DNA of 64,000 bases, from NCBI GenBank assembly GCA_964578535.1, contig CAZODI010000007.1, forward strand, positions 42,174 through 106,173, given 5' to 3'. This DNA comes from PHBD01 sp964578535. Lineage in GTDB: Bacteria > Desulfobacterota > Syntrophia > Syntrophales > PHBD01. Within the stretch, counting starts at the first letter, position 1. Each line of letters begins with the position of its first letter. A model generated the notes under the pieces. It searched no databases, was not told the origin of the DNA, and saw only the letters and a list, made by a program, of their open reading frames with translations. A program made the translations under genes and the position numbers. Positions 44,640 through 52,869 of the stretch are shown here, one piece after another.

Positions 44640-45155
44640 ATGCAGGGAGGGGAGCAAGCCGTTTCCGGCGTCCTCTGCTTCATCGGGATCGGGTCCAACC
44701 TGGACGATCCCCTGGAGCGCTGCCGGGAGGCCCTCCGCCGCCTGGAGGAGACGGACGGCATCGGATCTGTACGCCGGGCGCCGTTCTTCAAATCGGAGCC
44801 GGCGGGACTGTCGGACCAGCCCTGGTTCGTGAACACAGCGGCGGAAGTACGCACCGTCCTGCCGCCGAGGGAGCTCCTGGGCAGGCTGAAGGAGATCGAG
44901 GCGGCCATGGGGCGGGTGCCGGGACCCCGCTGGGGGCCCCGGAGGATCGACCTGGATATCCTCCTCTACGGCCAGGAGGTGGTCGAAGAGGGGGACCTCG
45001 TCATCCCTCACCCGGAGATGCACCGGCGGCGGTTCGTCCTGGTGCCGCTCCACGAGATCGCCCCCTGGGCGATCCATCCCGCCTTCGGGGTTTCCGTGGC
45101 GGGGCTCATGGCAAGACTGGAAGACCCGCTCCGGGTCCTTCCACTGGAGGAGTGA
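44640..45155 (+). CDS. folK: 2-amino-4-hydroxy-6-hydroxymethyldihydropteridine pyrophosphokinase FolK
   Basis: Pyrophosphoryl transfer in folate synthesis. 171 residues. FIGIGSNLDDP, the central ELLGRLKEIEAAMGR helix, the signature RWGPRRIDLDILLYG and PHPEMHRRRFVLVPL are diagnostic. Ends next to the start of the YHS/TRASH-type gene. Confidence 0.94.
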   Translation: MQGGEQAVSGVLCFIGIGSNLDDPLERCREALRRLEETDGIGSVRRAPFFKSEPAGLSDQPWFVNTAAEVRTVLPPRELLGRLKEIEAAMGRVPGPRWGPRRIDLDILLYGQEVVEEGDLVIPHPEMHRRRFVLVPLHEIAPWAIHPAFGVSVAGLMARLEDPLRVLPLEE

Positions 45156-45160
45156 AGGGC

Positions 45161-45442
45161 ATGTTCGGATTGATACGGCTGGCGATCATTCTCCTGATCC
45201 TGTACCTTCTCTACCGGCTGTTCCGCTGGATTTTCCTGCCCGGGGGGAAGGTCGTAAAGCCCCTGCCCCGGGAAGACAACGGATCGTCGCGGGAGGACCT
45301 GGTGGAGGATCCCGTCTGCCACACCTACCTGCCGGCGAGCCAGGCGCGGAAGGCCCGGTTCGGCGAAAAGGATGTTTATTTCTGCAGCGAGGAGTGCCTC
45401 GAAAAATACCGAAGGGAACTCGAAGGAGAGCAAAAGGAATGA
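45161..45442 (+). CDS. Small membrane-anchored protein with a YHS/TRASH-like metal-binding motif
   Basis: A 93-residue protein with one N-terminal transmembrane helix (~5-25) and a cytoplasmic-type C-terminal motif: DPVCHTYLP, then VYFCSEECLEKY, the Cys pattern of YHS/TRASH domains that hold metal. A GTG start at 45152 overlapping the folK stop is an alternative. Ends in an ATGA overlap with the aldolase gene. Function unknown; metal sensing or maturation is inference. Confidence 0.75.
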   Translation: MFGLIRLAIILLILYLLYRLFRWIFLPGGKVVKPLPREDNGSSREDLVEDPVCHTYLPASQARKARFGEKDVYFCSEECLEKYRRELEGEQKE

Positions 45443-46086
45443 AATTTTTCATCGATACGGCGAACATTCAGGAGATCCGGGAAGGGCTCAGCCTCGGAAT
45501 GGTGGACGGAGTCACCACGAACCCGAGCCTGGTGGCGAAGGAGAAACGGAAATTCCAGGATGTCGTCAAGGAGATCCTGGAGATCGTCGACGGTCCCGTC
45601 AGCCTTGAGGTGGTAAGCCTGGACGCTCCGGGCATGGTCAAGGAAGGCCGGAAGCTGGCGAAGCTGGGCAAGAACGTCGTCATCAAGGTTCCCATGACAA
45701 CGGAGGGACTGAAGGCGACGAAGATCTTCGCCGGCGAGGGGATCGACATCAACCAGACGCTCGTCTTCTCCCCGCTGCAGGCCCTGATGGCGGCCAAGGC
45801 CGGCGCCGCCTACGTGAGCCCCTTCGTCGGCCGCCTGGACGACGTCTCCACCCGGGGCATGGAACTGGTGGAGCAGATCCTCACGATCTACGGCAATTAC
45901 GGATACGAGACGGAAGTCATCGTGGCCAGCGTCCGCCACCCCATGCACGTGCTGGAAGCGGCCCTGATGGGCGCGGACATCGCGACGATCCCCTTCAAGG
46001 TCATCGCCCAGCTGGCACGCCATCCCCTGACGGACCGCGGGATCGACGCCTTCCTGGAAGACTGGAAGAAGGTTCCCGGGAAGTAA
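45439..46086 (+). CDS. Transaldolase-like fructose-6-phosphate aldolase (FSA/TalC type)
   Basis: A 215-residue short transaldolase-family aldolase. MKFFIDTANIQEIRE, DGVTTNPSLVAKE and the Schiff-base Lys in VVIKVPMT match the FSA/TalC class; the length rules out the ~320-residue TalB class. May act as a transaldolase in the pentose phosphate pathway or as a dihydroxyacetone-using aldolase. Translationally coupled to the preceding small gene. Confidence 0.93.
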   Translation: MKFFIDTANIQEIREGLSLGMVDGVTTNPSLVAKEKRKFQDVVKEILEIVDGPVSLEVVSLDAPGMVKEGRKLAKLGKNVVIKVPMTTEGLKATKIFAGEGIDINQTLVFSPLQALMAAKAGAAYVSPFVGRLDDVSTRGMELVEQILTIYGNYGYETEVIVASVRHPMHVLEAALMGADIATIPFKVIAQLARHPLTDRGIDAFLEDWKKVPGK

Positions 46087-46182
46087 CGGCCCCCGTGACA
46101 ATCCGGAACAAGGGAATGGAATAAGGGAAACGCAGACTCAACAGCCTGTCGAAACCGGCGCGCCAATGCGTGCATACCGCTC

Positions 46183-46803
46183 ATGCTGATCGACGTCCTC
46201 AAGCAATGGTTCGACCGACTGCCCCTCTCCCCGGCGGAGCGGAAGGTCTTCAATCTTCCGAACGCGCTGACGATGCTCCGCATCGCCGTGGTTCCGGTCC
46301 TCTTCTTCCTCCTGCTGTCGCCCGGGGAGACGTGGAGCCTCGTCATCGCCGGGCTCTTCGTCATCGCCTCCTTCACGGACATACTCGACGGCTGGGTTGC
46401 CCGCCGGTACGGGATCGTCACCACCATGGGGAAGTTTCTGGATCCCATCGCCGACAAGCTCGTGGTAAACACGGCCATGATCCTGATGATCCCCATCGGC
46501 CGCATTCCCGCCTGGGTGGCGGCGATCATCGTGATCCGCGACTTCGTCGTCGACGGGGTCCGCTCCATCTCTTCGGCCGACGGGATCGTCATCGCGGCCA
46601 GCCCCCTGGGGAAGCAGAAGACCGTCTGCCAGGCCTTCGCCGTGACGGCCCTCATCATTCATTATCCCTTCCTGGGGGCGGATGCGCACCTGGTCGGAAC
46701 GGTCCTGATCTACCTGGCCCTGGTCCTGACCGTCTGGTCCGGCCTCGAGTACCTGCTGAAATTCTACCGATCGGCCATCAGAAAGGACGTGGAGAGCGAA
46801 TGA
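46183..46803 (+). CDS. pgsA: CDP-diacylglycerol-glycerol-3-phosphate 3-phosphatidyltransferase PgsA
   Basis: Inner-membrane enzyme of phosphatidylglycerol synthesis. 206 residues with about five membrane helices. The CDP-alcohol phosphotransferase signature D-G-x2-A-R-x8-G-x3-D-x3-D is complete: DGWVARRYG then MGKFLDPIADKL. The preceding NLPNALTMLRI is typical. Overlaps the hydrolase gene start by 4 bp. Confidence 0.94.
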   Translation: MLIDVLKQWFDRLPLSPAERKVFNLPNALTMLRIAVVPVLFFLLLSPGETWSLVIAGLFVIASFTDILDGWVARRYGIVTTMGKFLDPIADKLVVNTAMILMIPIGRIPAWVAAIIVIRDFVVDGVRSISSADGIVIAASPLGKQKTVCQAFAVTALIIHYPFLGADAHLVGTVLIYLALVLTVWSGLEYLLKFYRSAIRKDVESE

Positions 46804-47612
46804 ACACGCCCGGAGGGAAATCGTACGAGGCCCTGGACCGCCCGGAGATCCTGCGCGTCCTGTTCTATCCGCGTCCGGAGTGGGGTTATCCCGACCGGGG
46901 CGCCTTCGAGCCCGTTCTCATTCCCGTGGGAGGGGACGTTGTCGTGGGAGGCCGGTTTCACCCGAGCCGGAAAGAGGGACCGAATCTCCTGTTCTTCCAC
47001 GGCAACGGCGAGATTGTGGCGGATTACGACGACATGGCGCCCCTGTTCACCCGGAAGGGCATGAACCTGCTCGCCGTGGACTACCGGGGGTACGGCCGCT
47101 CCACCGGAACCCCATCGCTGGCGTCGATGATGGCGGACTGCCACGCGGTCTTCGCGTTCGCCCGGGACTGGCTGGAACAAAACGGCCACACGGGGCCCCT
47201 CGTCGTCATGGGACGGTCCCTCGGCAGCGCCTCCGCCCTGGATCTGGCCTCCGGCCACCCCGACGAAATTGACGGCCTCATCATCGAGAGCGGCTTTGCC
47301 TGGATCGGTCCGCTTCTGGCCCTCATGGGATTCCGCCTGGAGTTTTTCGGGCTCTCGGAGGAGGACGGACCTGAGAATCTCAGGAAGATCGGGATGTTCA
47401 AGAGGCCGACCCTGGTGATCCACGCCGAGTTCGACCATATCATCGCCCACAGGGAGGGGCAGGCCCTCTATGACGCCTCCCCGGCGGCGGTCAAGCGGAT
47501 GCTGACCATCGAAGGGGCCAACCACAACGACATCTTCTACCAGGGCATGGACGTATATCTCGACGCCGTCGAGTGGCTGGCAAACGAGGCGGCGGCCGCA
47601 GGGAAAAAATAG
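46800..47612 (+). CDS. Alpha/beta hydrolase (YqiK/BAAT-like small hydrolase)
   Basis: A 270-residue alpha/beta hydrolase. LFFHGNGE, the DYRGYGRSTG segment, nucleophile elbow GRSLGSAS, acid in HAEFDHI and His in GANHND form a full catalytic set. The ATG at 46800 overlaps the pgsA stop. Resembles the ABHD13/Bem46-like branch by its HGNG and DYRGYG motifs. Substrate unknown. Its transcript ends at the strong terminator at 47636. Confidence 0.85.
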   Translation: MNTPGGKSYEALDRPEILRVLFYPRPEWGYPDRGAFEPVLIPVGGDVVVGGRFHPSRKEGPNLLFFHGNGEIVADYDDMAPLFTRKGMNLLAVDYRGYGRSTGTPSLASMMADCHAVFAFARDWLEQNGHTGPLVVMGRSLGSASALDLASGHPDEIDGLIIESGFAWIGPLLALMGFRLEFFGLSEEDGPENLRKIGMFKRPTLVIHAEFDHIIAHREGQALYDASPAAVKRMLTIEGANHNDIFYQGMDVYLDAVEWLANEAAAAGKK

Positions 47613-47635
47613 GTCCGCTATTTCTGCACGGAAAG

Positions 47636-47667
47636 AAGTCGCCAAGATCGTCTTTGCGACTTTTTTT
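47636..47667 (+). terminator. Rho-independent terminator after the pgsA-hydrolase operon
   Basis: AAGTCGC (47636-47642) pairs with GCGACTT (47656-47662), with an inner AAGA/TCTT stem, then T-tract to 47667. Sits between converging genes. Confidence 0.9.
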
Positions 47668-47709
47668 GTTTTGGGGACAGATTCAGATCTGTTCGCCATC
47701 CCCATTTCT

Positions 47710-48660
47710 TCAACTCAGGGTTGAAAGGCGTGCGAGCTTCTCCTCGCAGCCGCGGGCGATCCACCGGATGACGTCCCCGGCGGGAAGGATTTCCCGGACG
47801 GCGCCGACGGCCTGGCCGATCTGGAGTTCCCCCTCGACAAGGTCCCCGTCAAACATTCCCAGCTTCGTCCGCTTCTCCCCGATCAGATCGAGTAGCTCCT
47901 GCTCGCCGGCACCACGGGCCTCCGCATCGAGGACCCGGCGGGTCCACTCGTTCACGATGACCCGGGCGGGGATGAGCTTCTTGAGGACGAGGAAGGTGCC
48001 CGTGGGGGAGGCGTTCACCATGGCCCGCTTGAAGTTTTCGTGGGCGCTCGACTCGACTGTGGCGGCCAGGCGCGTCCCGATCTGCACGCCCTCGGCCCCC
48101 AGGGCCAGGGCCGCCGCCATGCCCCGGCCATCGTAGATGCCTCCGGCGGCGATGACGGGTATCCGGACGGCCGCCGCGGCCTGTGGCACCAGGACCATGG
48201 TGGTCAACTCGTCCCGGCCGTTGTGTCCCCCCGCCTCGAATCCCTCCACCACCACCGCGTCGACCCCCGCCTCCTCGCACTTGATTGCCAGCTCCGGCGT
48301 GGCGGTGACGTGGACGACCTTCATCCCGGCGTCCTTGAAGCGGGGTGTGAATTTCTTCGGGCTGCCGCCGGAGGTGAAGACGATGCGGACCTTCTCCTTC
48401 ACGAGGATCCTGGCCATCTCTTCGGCGTGCTGGAAGAAGAGGGGCAGGTTCACCCCCCAGGGCCTCTCCGGGCAGGCCTCGCGCATTTTGCGGAGATGCT
48501 CCCGGAGCAGGTCCGGGGTCATGGAGCCGGCGCCGATGAGGCCCAGGGCGCCCGCGTCGGCGGAGGCCGCCGCCAGCCGCCAGCCGCTGACCCAGATCAT
48601 GCCCGCCTGGATGATGGGAAACTCGATGCCGAACAGTTCCGTGATGCGTGTGCGGATCAT
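47710..48660 (-). CDS. Nitronate monooxygenase / 2-nitropropane dioxygenase family flavoprotein
   Basis: A 316-residue FMN-dependent TIM-barrel protein. ELFGIEFPIIQAGM start, EGFEAGGHNGRDE with the catalytic-type His, VIAAGGIYDGRGMAAALALGAEGVQIGTRL with the FMN phosphate loop. Family members oxidise nitronates or, in anaerobes and fatty-acid loci (FabK-like), reduce enoyl-ACP; no FabK context is seen here. A TGNTATAAT extended -10 element lies 34-42 bp upstream on the minus strand. Confidence 0.9.
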   Translation of the reverse strand: MIRTRITELFGIEFPIIQAGMIWVSGWRLAAASADAGALGLIGAGSMTPDLLREHLRKMREACPERPWGVNLPLFFQHAEEMARILVKEKVRIVFTSGGSPKKFTPRFKDAGMKVVHVTATPELAIKCEEAGVDAVVVEGFEAGGHNGRDELTTMVLVPQAAAAVRIPVIAAGGIYDGRGMAAALALGAEGVQIGTRLAATVESSAHENFKRAMVNASPTGTFLVLKKLIPARVIVNEWTRRVLDAEARGAGEQELLDLIGEKRTKLGMFDGDLVEGELQIGQAVGAVREILPAGDVIRWIARGCEEKLARLSTLS

Positions 48661-48693
48661 GGCTGACCTCCTGTCGAATCGGTTGTCAAGGGC

Positions 48694-48702
48694 ATTATAT
48701 CA
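48694..48702 (-). promoter_or_regulatory. Extended -10 promoter element of the nitronate monooxygenase gene
   Basis: Minus strand TGATATAAT, a perfect extended -10 (TG-N-TATAAT); no good -35 is seen, which such promoters tolerate. Confidence 0.6.
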
Positions 48703-48713
48703 GAAGTGACACG

Positions 48714-48741
48714 TTGAAACTTCATGCGATCCGTGTATGTT
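48714..48741 (+). promoter_or_regulatory. Candidate promoter for the AOR gene
   Basis: TTGAAA (48714-48719), 16-nt spacer, TATGTT (48736-48741). It would give a ~375-nt leader up to the AOR start at 49123. The leader (48750-49122) has no convincing ORF; I found no match to the molybdenum/tungsten cofactor riboswitch consensus by eye. Confidence 0.5.
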
Positions 48742-49122
48742 AAACAAAACACGACTTCCGCTTCCTCTGCAACCAAAGGGTTTGTCAACCTGATCTCCCG
48801 TGTAGAAACCTTCCGTTTCCCCGGAAGGCCCATGTATCGATGTTTCCGGCACGCTTCCACCGTGTTGGCGGGACGGGCCGGTCAAATGAGCCCCGCGACC
48901 ATTCAAAAGAAAGGAGGCCGGATCGTAAAAAGCGGACGGATGTTGAAACCGGAAAAGATTCAGTCCGTCCGGAGAAAATGGGGTTATCTCCCGGTCGGCG
49001 CAAGAGATGAACGTCGCTGTCGACCCGCTTGCATCCTGTGATGGCTTGAAAGCCTGCCGGATAACCGAAACGTCGGCAACCCATGTTACGAGGAGCAAAC
49101 CCGTTCAGAAAGGGGGCTGAAT

Positions 49123-50859
49123 ATGGATAAACTGCTCCGGATCGATATGAGTGTCGAAGGAGGACCCAAAGCGAGTGTGGATGAGATGGGGGATTACGCG
49201 GGACTGGCGGGCAGGGCGCTGACGTCCGCCGTCGTCTCCCGGGAAGTACCACCCCTGGCCCATCCGTTGAGTGAAGACAACAAGCTTATCATCGCTCCGG
49301 GAATGTTGAGCGGCACCCTCGCGGCCATGTCCGGCCGCATCTCCGTAGGCTGCAAAAGCCCTCTCACCGGGGGGATCAAGGAGGCCAACTCGGGCGGCCA
49401 GGCCTCCCAGGTCCTGGCCCGGCTCGGCTATGCCGCGATCATCCTGGAGGGAAAACCCCGGGACAACGATCTCTACAGAGTGTTCATCAACAAGGACGGC
49501 GTCACCATCGTCCAGGACAACAGCCTGAAAGGGCTCGGCAACTATGACGTGGTCGACAGGATGAAAAGGGAGTATGGCGACAAAATCGCCTGCATTTCCA
49601 TCGGCCAGGCCGGGGAAATGAAGATGTCCGCCGCGTCCGTGGCCTTTACGGACATGGAACTCCGGCCCACCCGCCACGCCGGCCGAGGCGGGGTTGGGGC
49701 GGTCATGGGCGCCAAGGGGGTGAAGGTCATCGTCCTCGACGATACCGGAATGACGGCCCGCGCCCCGAAGGATCCGGAAAAGTTCAGAGCCGCCAACAAG
49801 GCCTTTGTCGAGGGCCTCAGGAGACACCCGGTCACCGGTGAAGGTCTGCCCGCCTTCGGGACCAATGTGCTCGCAAATGTCATCAACGAGGCGGGCGGAT
49901 ATCCCACCCACAATTTCATGTGGGGCCGATTTGCGGGAGTGGCCAGGATCAGCGGGGAAACGGAGGCCGAGACGGAGGTCGCCCGAGGCGGCGTCGCGAC
50001 CCATGGCTGCCACCGGGGATGCACGATCCAGTGCTCCGGTATTTACATGGACAAGGACGGCCACTACCTGACGAAGCAGCCCGAATATGAGACGGTCTGG
50101 GCCCACGGTGCGAACTGCGGGATCGACAACCTGGATGCGATCGCCATGCTGGACCGCCTGGACGACGATTTCGGCCTGGATACCATCGAGATGGGCGCGA
50201 CCATCGGAGTGGCCATGGAGGCGGGCCTGGCCCGGTTCGGCGACGCGGAGGCGGCCATCCGCCTCATCCGGGAAGTCGGCAAGGGAACGCCCCTGGGGCG
50301 CATCCTGGGGAACGGCGCCGCCGTGACGGGCAAGGTGTTCGGCGTGGAGAGGGTTCCCGTGGTCAAGGGGCAGGCCCTGCCGGCCTACGATCCCCGGGCC
50401 ATCCAGGGCATGGGGGTCACCTATGCCACATCGACCATGGGGGCGGACCACACGGCGGGCTATGCGGTCACCGCGAACGTCCTTCAGGTGGGGGGATCCG
50501 TCGATCCCCTGAAGGCGGAGGGACAAATCGAGCTGTCCCGAAACCTCCAGATCGCCACGGCGGCCATCGACTCGACGGGGATGTGCCTCTTCATCGCCTT
50601 TGCGGTCCTGGATCAGCCCCAGACCTTCCAGGCCCTGCTGGATCTGCTCAATTCGTTTTACGGGCTGGAGCTGACCGGCGACGACGTGACCGCGCTGGGG
50701 AAAAAGATCCTGACGATGGAGCGGGACTTCAATCAACGGGCCGGATTTACCAGCAAGCAGGATCGGTTGCCTGAGTTCTTCAAAAAAGAGCTCCTCCCGC
50801 CCCACAATGCTGTTTTTCTGGTCTCCGATGAAGAGCTGGATAAGGTTTTCAACTGGTAG
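49123..50859 (+). CDS. Tungsten-dependent aldehyde:ferredoxin oxidoreductase family protein (YdhV type)
   Basis: A 578-residue AOR-family protein binding a bis-pterin tungsten or molybdenum cofactor and one [4Fe-4S] cluster. Cluster cysteines are C296, C300, C304 (C-x3-C-x3-C, the YdhV-like spacing; classical AOR has C-x2-C-x3-C) and C488 in DSTGMC. GRISVGCKSPLTGGIKEAN, the RHAGRGGVGAVMGAKG pterin loop and EYETVWAHGANC are family signatures. The start follows AGAAAGGGGGCTGAAT. The nearby MoaD-like carrier and ThiF-like enzyme suggest dedicated cofactor support. Aldehyde or acid substrate unknown. Confidence 0.93.
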   Translation: MDKLLRIDMSVEGGPKASVDEMGDYAGLAGRALTSAVVSREVPPLAHPLSEDNKLIIAPGMLSGTLAAMSGRISVGCKSPLTGGIKEANSGGQASQVLARLGYAAIILEGKPRDNDLYRVFINKDGVTIVQDNSLKGLGNYDVVDRMKREYGDKIACISIGQAGEMKMSAASVAFTDMELRPTRHAGRGGVGAVMGAKGVKVIVLDDTGMTARAPKDPEKFRAANKAFVEGLRRHPVTGEGLPAFGTNVLANVINEAGGYPTHNFMWGRFAGVARISGETEAETEVARGGVATHGCHRGCTIQCSGIYMDKDGHYLTKQPEYETVWAHGANCGIDNLDAIAMLDRLDDDFGLDTIEMGATIGVAMEAGLARFGDAEAAIRLIREVGKGTPLGRILGNGAAVTGKVFGVERVPVVKGQALPAYDPRAIQGMGVTYATSTMGADHTAGYAVTANVLQVGGSVDPLKAEGQIELSRNLQIATAAIDSTGMCLFIAFAVLDQPQTFQALLDLLNSFYGLELTGDDVTALGKKILTMERDFNQRAGFTSKQDRLPEFFKKELLPPHNAVFLVSDEELDKVFNW

Positions 50860-50881
50860 TCAATATCGATCTCCAGGGAAT

Positions 50882-50906
50882 GGGGAGTGCCGCGTGCGGC
50901 CTCCCC
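50882..50906 (+). terminator. Strong hairpin after the AOR gene
   Basis: GGGGAG/CTCCCC and GCCGC/GCGGC arms with one bulged T and a 2-nt apex; a tail GTTCTCATATTCC follows without a clean T-tract. Could be a terminator or an mRNA processing/stability site between AOR and the next gene. Confidence 0.5.
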
Positions 50907-50934
50907 GTTCTCATATTCCGTCCCGGGTGCCGTC

Positions 50935-51561
50935 ATGAGCGATGAGCCGTCCAATCAACTCCCTGCAAGCGGATCGGACCGCCTCCTCTTGACCGTGAAG
51001 GCGGAGTTCGTTCCATTCTTCTTTCCACTCCTGCAGAAGGGGTTCATACAGAAAACGGAGGTCGGCTGCACCCTCCGGGAACTCCTGGCCGATCGGTTCG
51101 GCGTCTCCGCTGCATACATCGAAAACAGGATCCAGACGGTCTTTCTGGACGGCAAGCCCGTGGACGACATGGATGCCGCCGTGGTCCGGGACGGAGCGGT
51201 CCTGGCGCTCTCTTCCGCCATGCCCGGCCTCCTGGGTGCGATCATGCGGAAAGGGGGATACTATTCCCGGATGCGCAGCCCCATCGGCGGGGAGACGGGC
51301 GGCGATGCGTCCCGGCGGGCGGAAGGGCAGGTCGTCGTGAAGCTCTTCAACCTGACCGTCCGGGAGCTGGGGCCCCTGTTTCTGGAAAGGGGAATCTGGA
51401 TCGACCCGGAGGAGCTGAAAAATCTGTTCCGGAGCCGGCCGGGGGTTCTGGAGGAGGGGTGCGTGGAGGCCATGGCGGACGGCAGGCGGGTCGATCCGGC
51501 GACACTCCCGGCCTTGGACTTTCCCGGGGCACAGGTATATCTCGAACTCCGGACGGCCTGA
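50935..51561 (+). CDS. AOR-associated protein with a beta-grasp-like N-terminal region
   Basis: A 208-residue protein of unrecognised family between AOR and the MoaD-like gene. Residues ~15-110 read like a ubiquitin/MoaD-type beta-grasp: CTLRELLADRFGV helix, TVFLDGKPVDD strand-turn and VRDGAVLALSSAMPGL. A basic Gly-rich linker (~115-135) and a second alpha/beta part (~138-208, VVVKLFNLTVRELGPLFLERGI) follow. It does not end in Gly-Gly. The start at 50935 is taken because the 50887 alternative lies inside a strong hairpin. Context suggests a cofactor-insertion or accessory role (inference). Confidence 0.65.
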   Translation: MSDEPSNQLPASGSDRLLLTVKAEFVPFFFPLLQKGFIQKTEVGCTLRELLADRFGVSAAYIENRIQTVFLDGKPVDDMDAAVVRDGAVLALSSAMPGLLGAIMRKGGYYSRMRSPIGGETGGDASRRAEGQVVVKLFNLTVRELGPLFLERGIWIDPEELKNLFRSRPGVLEEGCVEAMADGRRVDPATLPALDFPGAQVYLELRTA

Positions 51562-51562
51562 A

Positions 51563-51805
51563 TCAGCCTCCCGCCACCGGCGGGAAGATGCCGACCCGGT
51601 CTCCCTCGTGGAGGATTTCGTCGCCCCGGGCGCGAAGGCCGTTCAGAAAGATGAGCTTGACCTTGTCCATGGGGACCTGGAGTTCCTGGAGGATCGCGAG
51701 GATGGTCGTTCCCTCGCTCACTTCGCGGATCCTGTCGCCCGGCGCCCCCGGGTCGCGGGGGAGGTAGCGGGCCAGAGAGGCGTAAAGATTCAGCTCGATG
51801 TTCAT
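51563..51805 (-). CDS. MoaD/ThiS-family sulfur carrier protein
   Basis: An 80-residue beta-grasp protein ending in V-A-G-G, the C-terminal di-glycine that is adenylated and thiocarboxylated in MoaD. MNIELNLYASLARYLP, the IL..L.VP..KV...FLNG core and DRVGIFPPVAGG tail are classical. GGGAGGG lies 10 nt before the ATG at 51805; an ATG at 51844 with AAAGGA would add 13 residues. Stop codons of this gene and the preceding one are 1 bp apart, tail to tail. It is divergent from the ThiF-like gene, its expected activating partner. Confidence 0.9.
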   Translation of the reverse strand: MNIELNLYASLARYLPRDPGAPGDRIREVSEGTTILAILQELQVPMDKVKLIFLNGLRARGDEILHEGDRVGIFPPVAGG

Positions 51806-51939
51806 GTCCTGAAAACCCTCCCTTCCTGCGAAATTCACCTTCATGCTATACATCCTTTCGTCGTTTTTCTCCCGACAGGATTTCCCGACCCTCGGTGACG
51901 GGCGACGGGGGACAGTGAACTCGAAGAGGAGTGTTTTTG

Positions 51940-52851
51940 ATGACGTCGGACATCCATCTCCGCATCCGTGAGAAGGCGGCCCGGATCACCGACCCGGCGG
52001 GGCGCGAGATTTCCGTCCTGGAGGACCGGGCCGCCCTGGAGATCGCCGGCCTGTGCGGCACGGACCTGCACGAGATATACCGGGAGGCGCTGGGGATCGG
52101 CGTTTATCCCGGCCGCTACGTCCGCAACCTGGACGCCGTCTCTCCGGCTGAACAGCGGAAGCTGGCCGAGTCGCAGGTGGCCGTCGCCGGTGCCGGGGGG
52201 CTGGGCGGGCAGGTGATCCTGCTCCTGGCGCGGATCGGCGTCGGCCGGCTGGTGGTGATCGATCACGACCGGTTTGACGAGACGAACCTGAACCGCCAGG
52301 CCCTGTGCAACCGGGACACCCTGAATAAACCGAAAGTGGAGGCCGCCGTGGAGGCCGTGGCAGCCGTCAATCCCGGAGTCCGGGTGGTTCCGCACCGGGC
52401 GAAAATCGATGCCTCAAACGCGGATTCCCTGCTGGCCGGCGCCGACGTAATCGTCGACGCCCTGGACAATGTGCCTGATCGTCTTGTATTGCAGGAGGCG
52501 GCCCGGCGGCTGGGGGTTCCCCTGGTGCATGGCGCACTCGCGGGATTCGAGGGCCGGGTCATGACCGTTTATCCGGAAGATCCGGGCCTGGAGCAGCTTT
52601 ACGAGCCTGCGGCGGCGGAGGGCGACCCGGAGCGGCCGGAGGCCCTTCTGGGCGTTCCGGCGGTGACCGCCGCCGTCGTCGGTTCCCTCCAGGCCATGGA
52701 GGTGCTCAAGATCCTCCTGCGCCGCGGGAAGCCGTTCCGGCGGGTCATGGCGCACATCGACCTGGAGAGCGGCCGTTTCGAGGAGTTCCGCTTCGACGGG
52801 ACGGCGGAGGGCGGATCGCCGCATCGGGAATCGCCGGCCCGCTCTAACTGA
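51940..52851 (+). CDS. ThiF/MoeB-family E1-like adenylyltransferase
   Basis: A 303-residue protein expected to adenylate the C-terminus of a MoaD-like protein. An extra N-terminal helical region (~1-75) precedes the nucleotide loop GAGGLGG (84-90), then DHDRFDETNLNRQAL with the Arg finger, KPKVEAA and DALDN. The zinc-binding C-x-x-C pairs of MoeB and ThiF are absent: the region is YPEDPGLEQLYEPAA. No rhodanese domain. The ATG at 51940 is spaced 9 nt from AGAGGA; a GTG at 51931 has no usable site. A decayed copy of its 3' end lies at 56846-56930. Confidence 0.9.
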   Translation: MTSDIHLRIREKAARITDPAGREISVLEDRAALEIAGLCGTDLHEIYREALGIGVYPGRYVRNLDAVSPAEQRKLAESQVAVAGAGGLGGQVILLLARIGVGRLVVIDHDRFDETNLNRQALCNRDTLNKPKVEAAVEAVAAVNPGVRVVPHRAKIDASNADSLLAGADVIVDALDNVPDRLVLQEAARRLGVPLVHGALAGFEGRVMTVYPEDPGLEQLYEPAAAEGDPERPEALLGVPAVTAAVVGSLQAMEVLKILLRRGKPFRRVMAHIDLESGRFEEFRFDGTAEGGSPHRESPARSN

Positions 52852-52869
52852 ACATCATTGCAGAGGCAT

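Noticed and set aside
48750..49122. Possible molybdenum/tungsten cofactor riboswitch in the AOR leader
   Set aside because: By eye the leader lacks the conserved stems and loop sequences of that class; a covariance-model search would be decisive.
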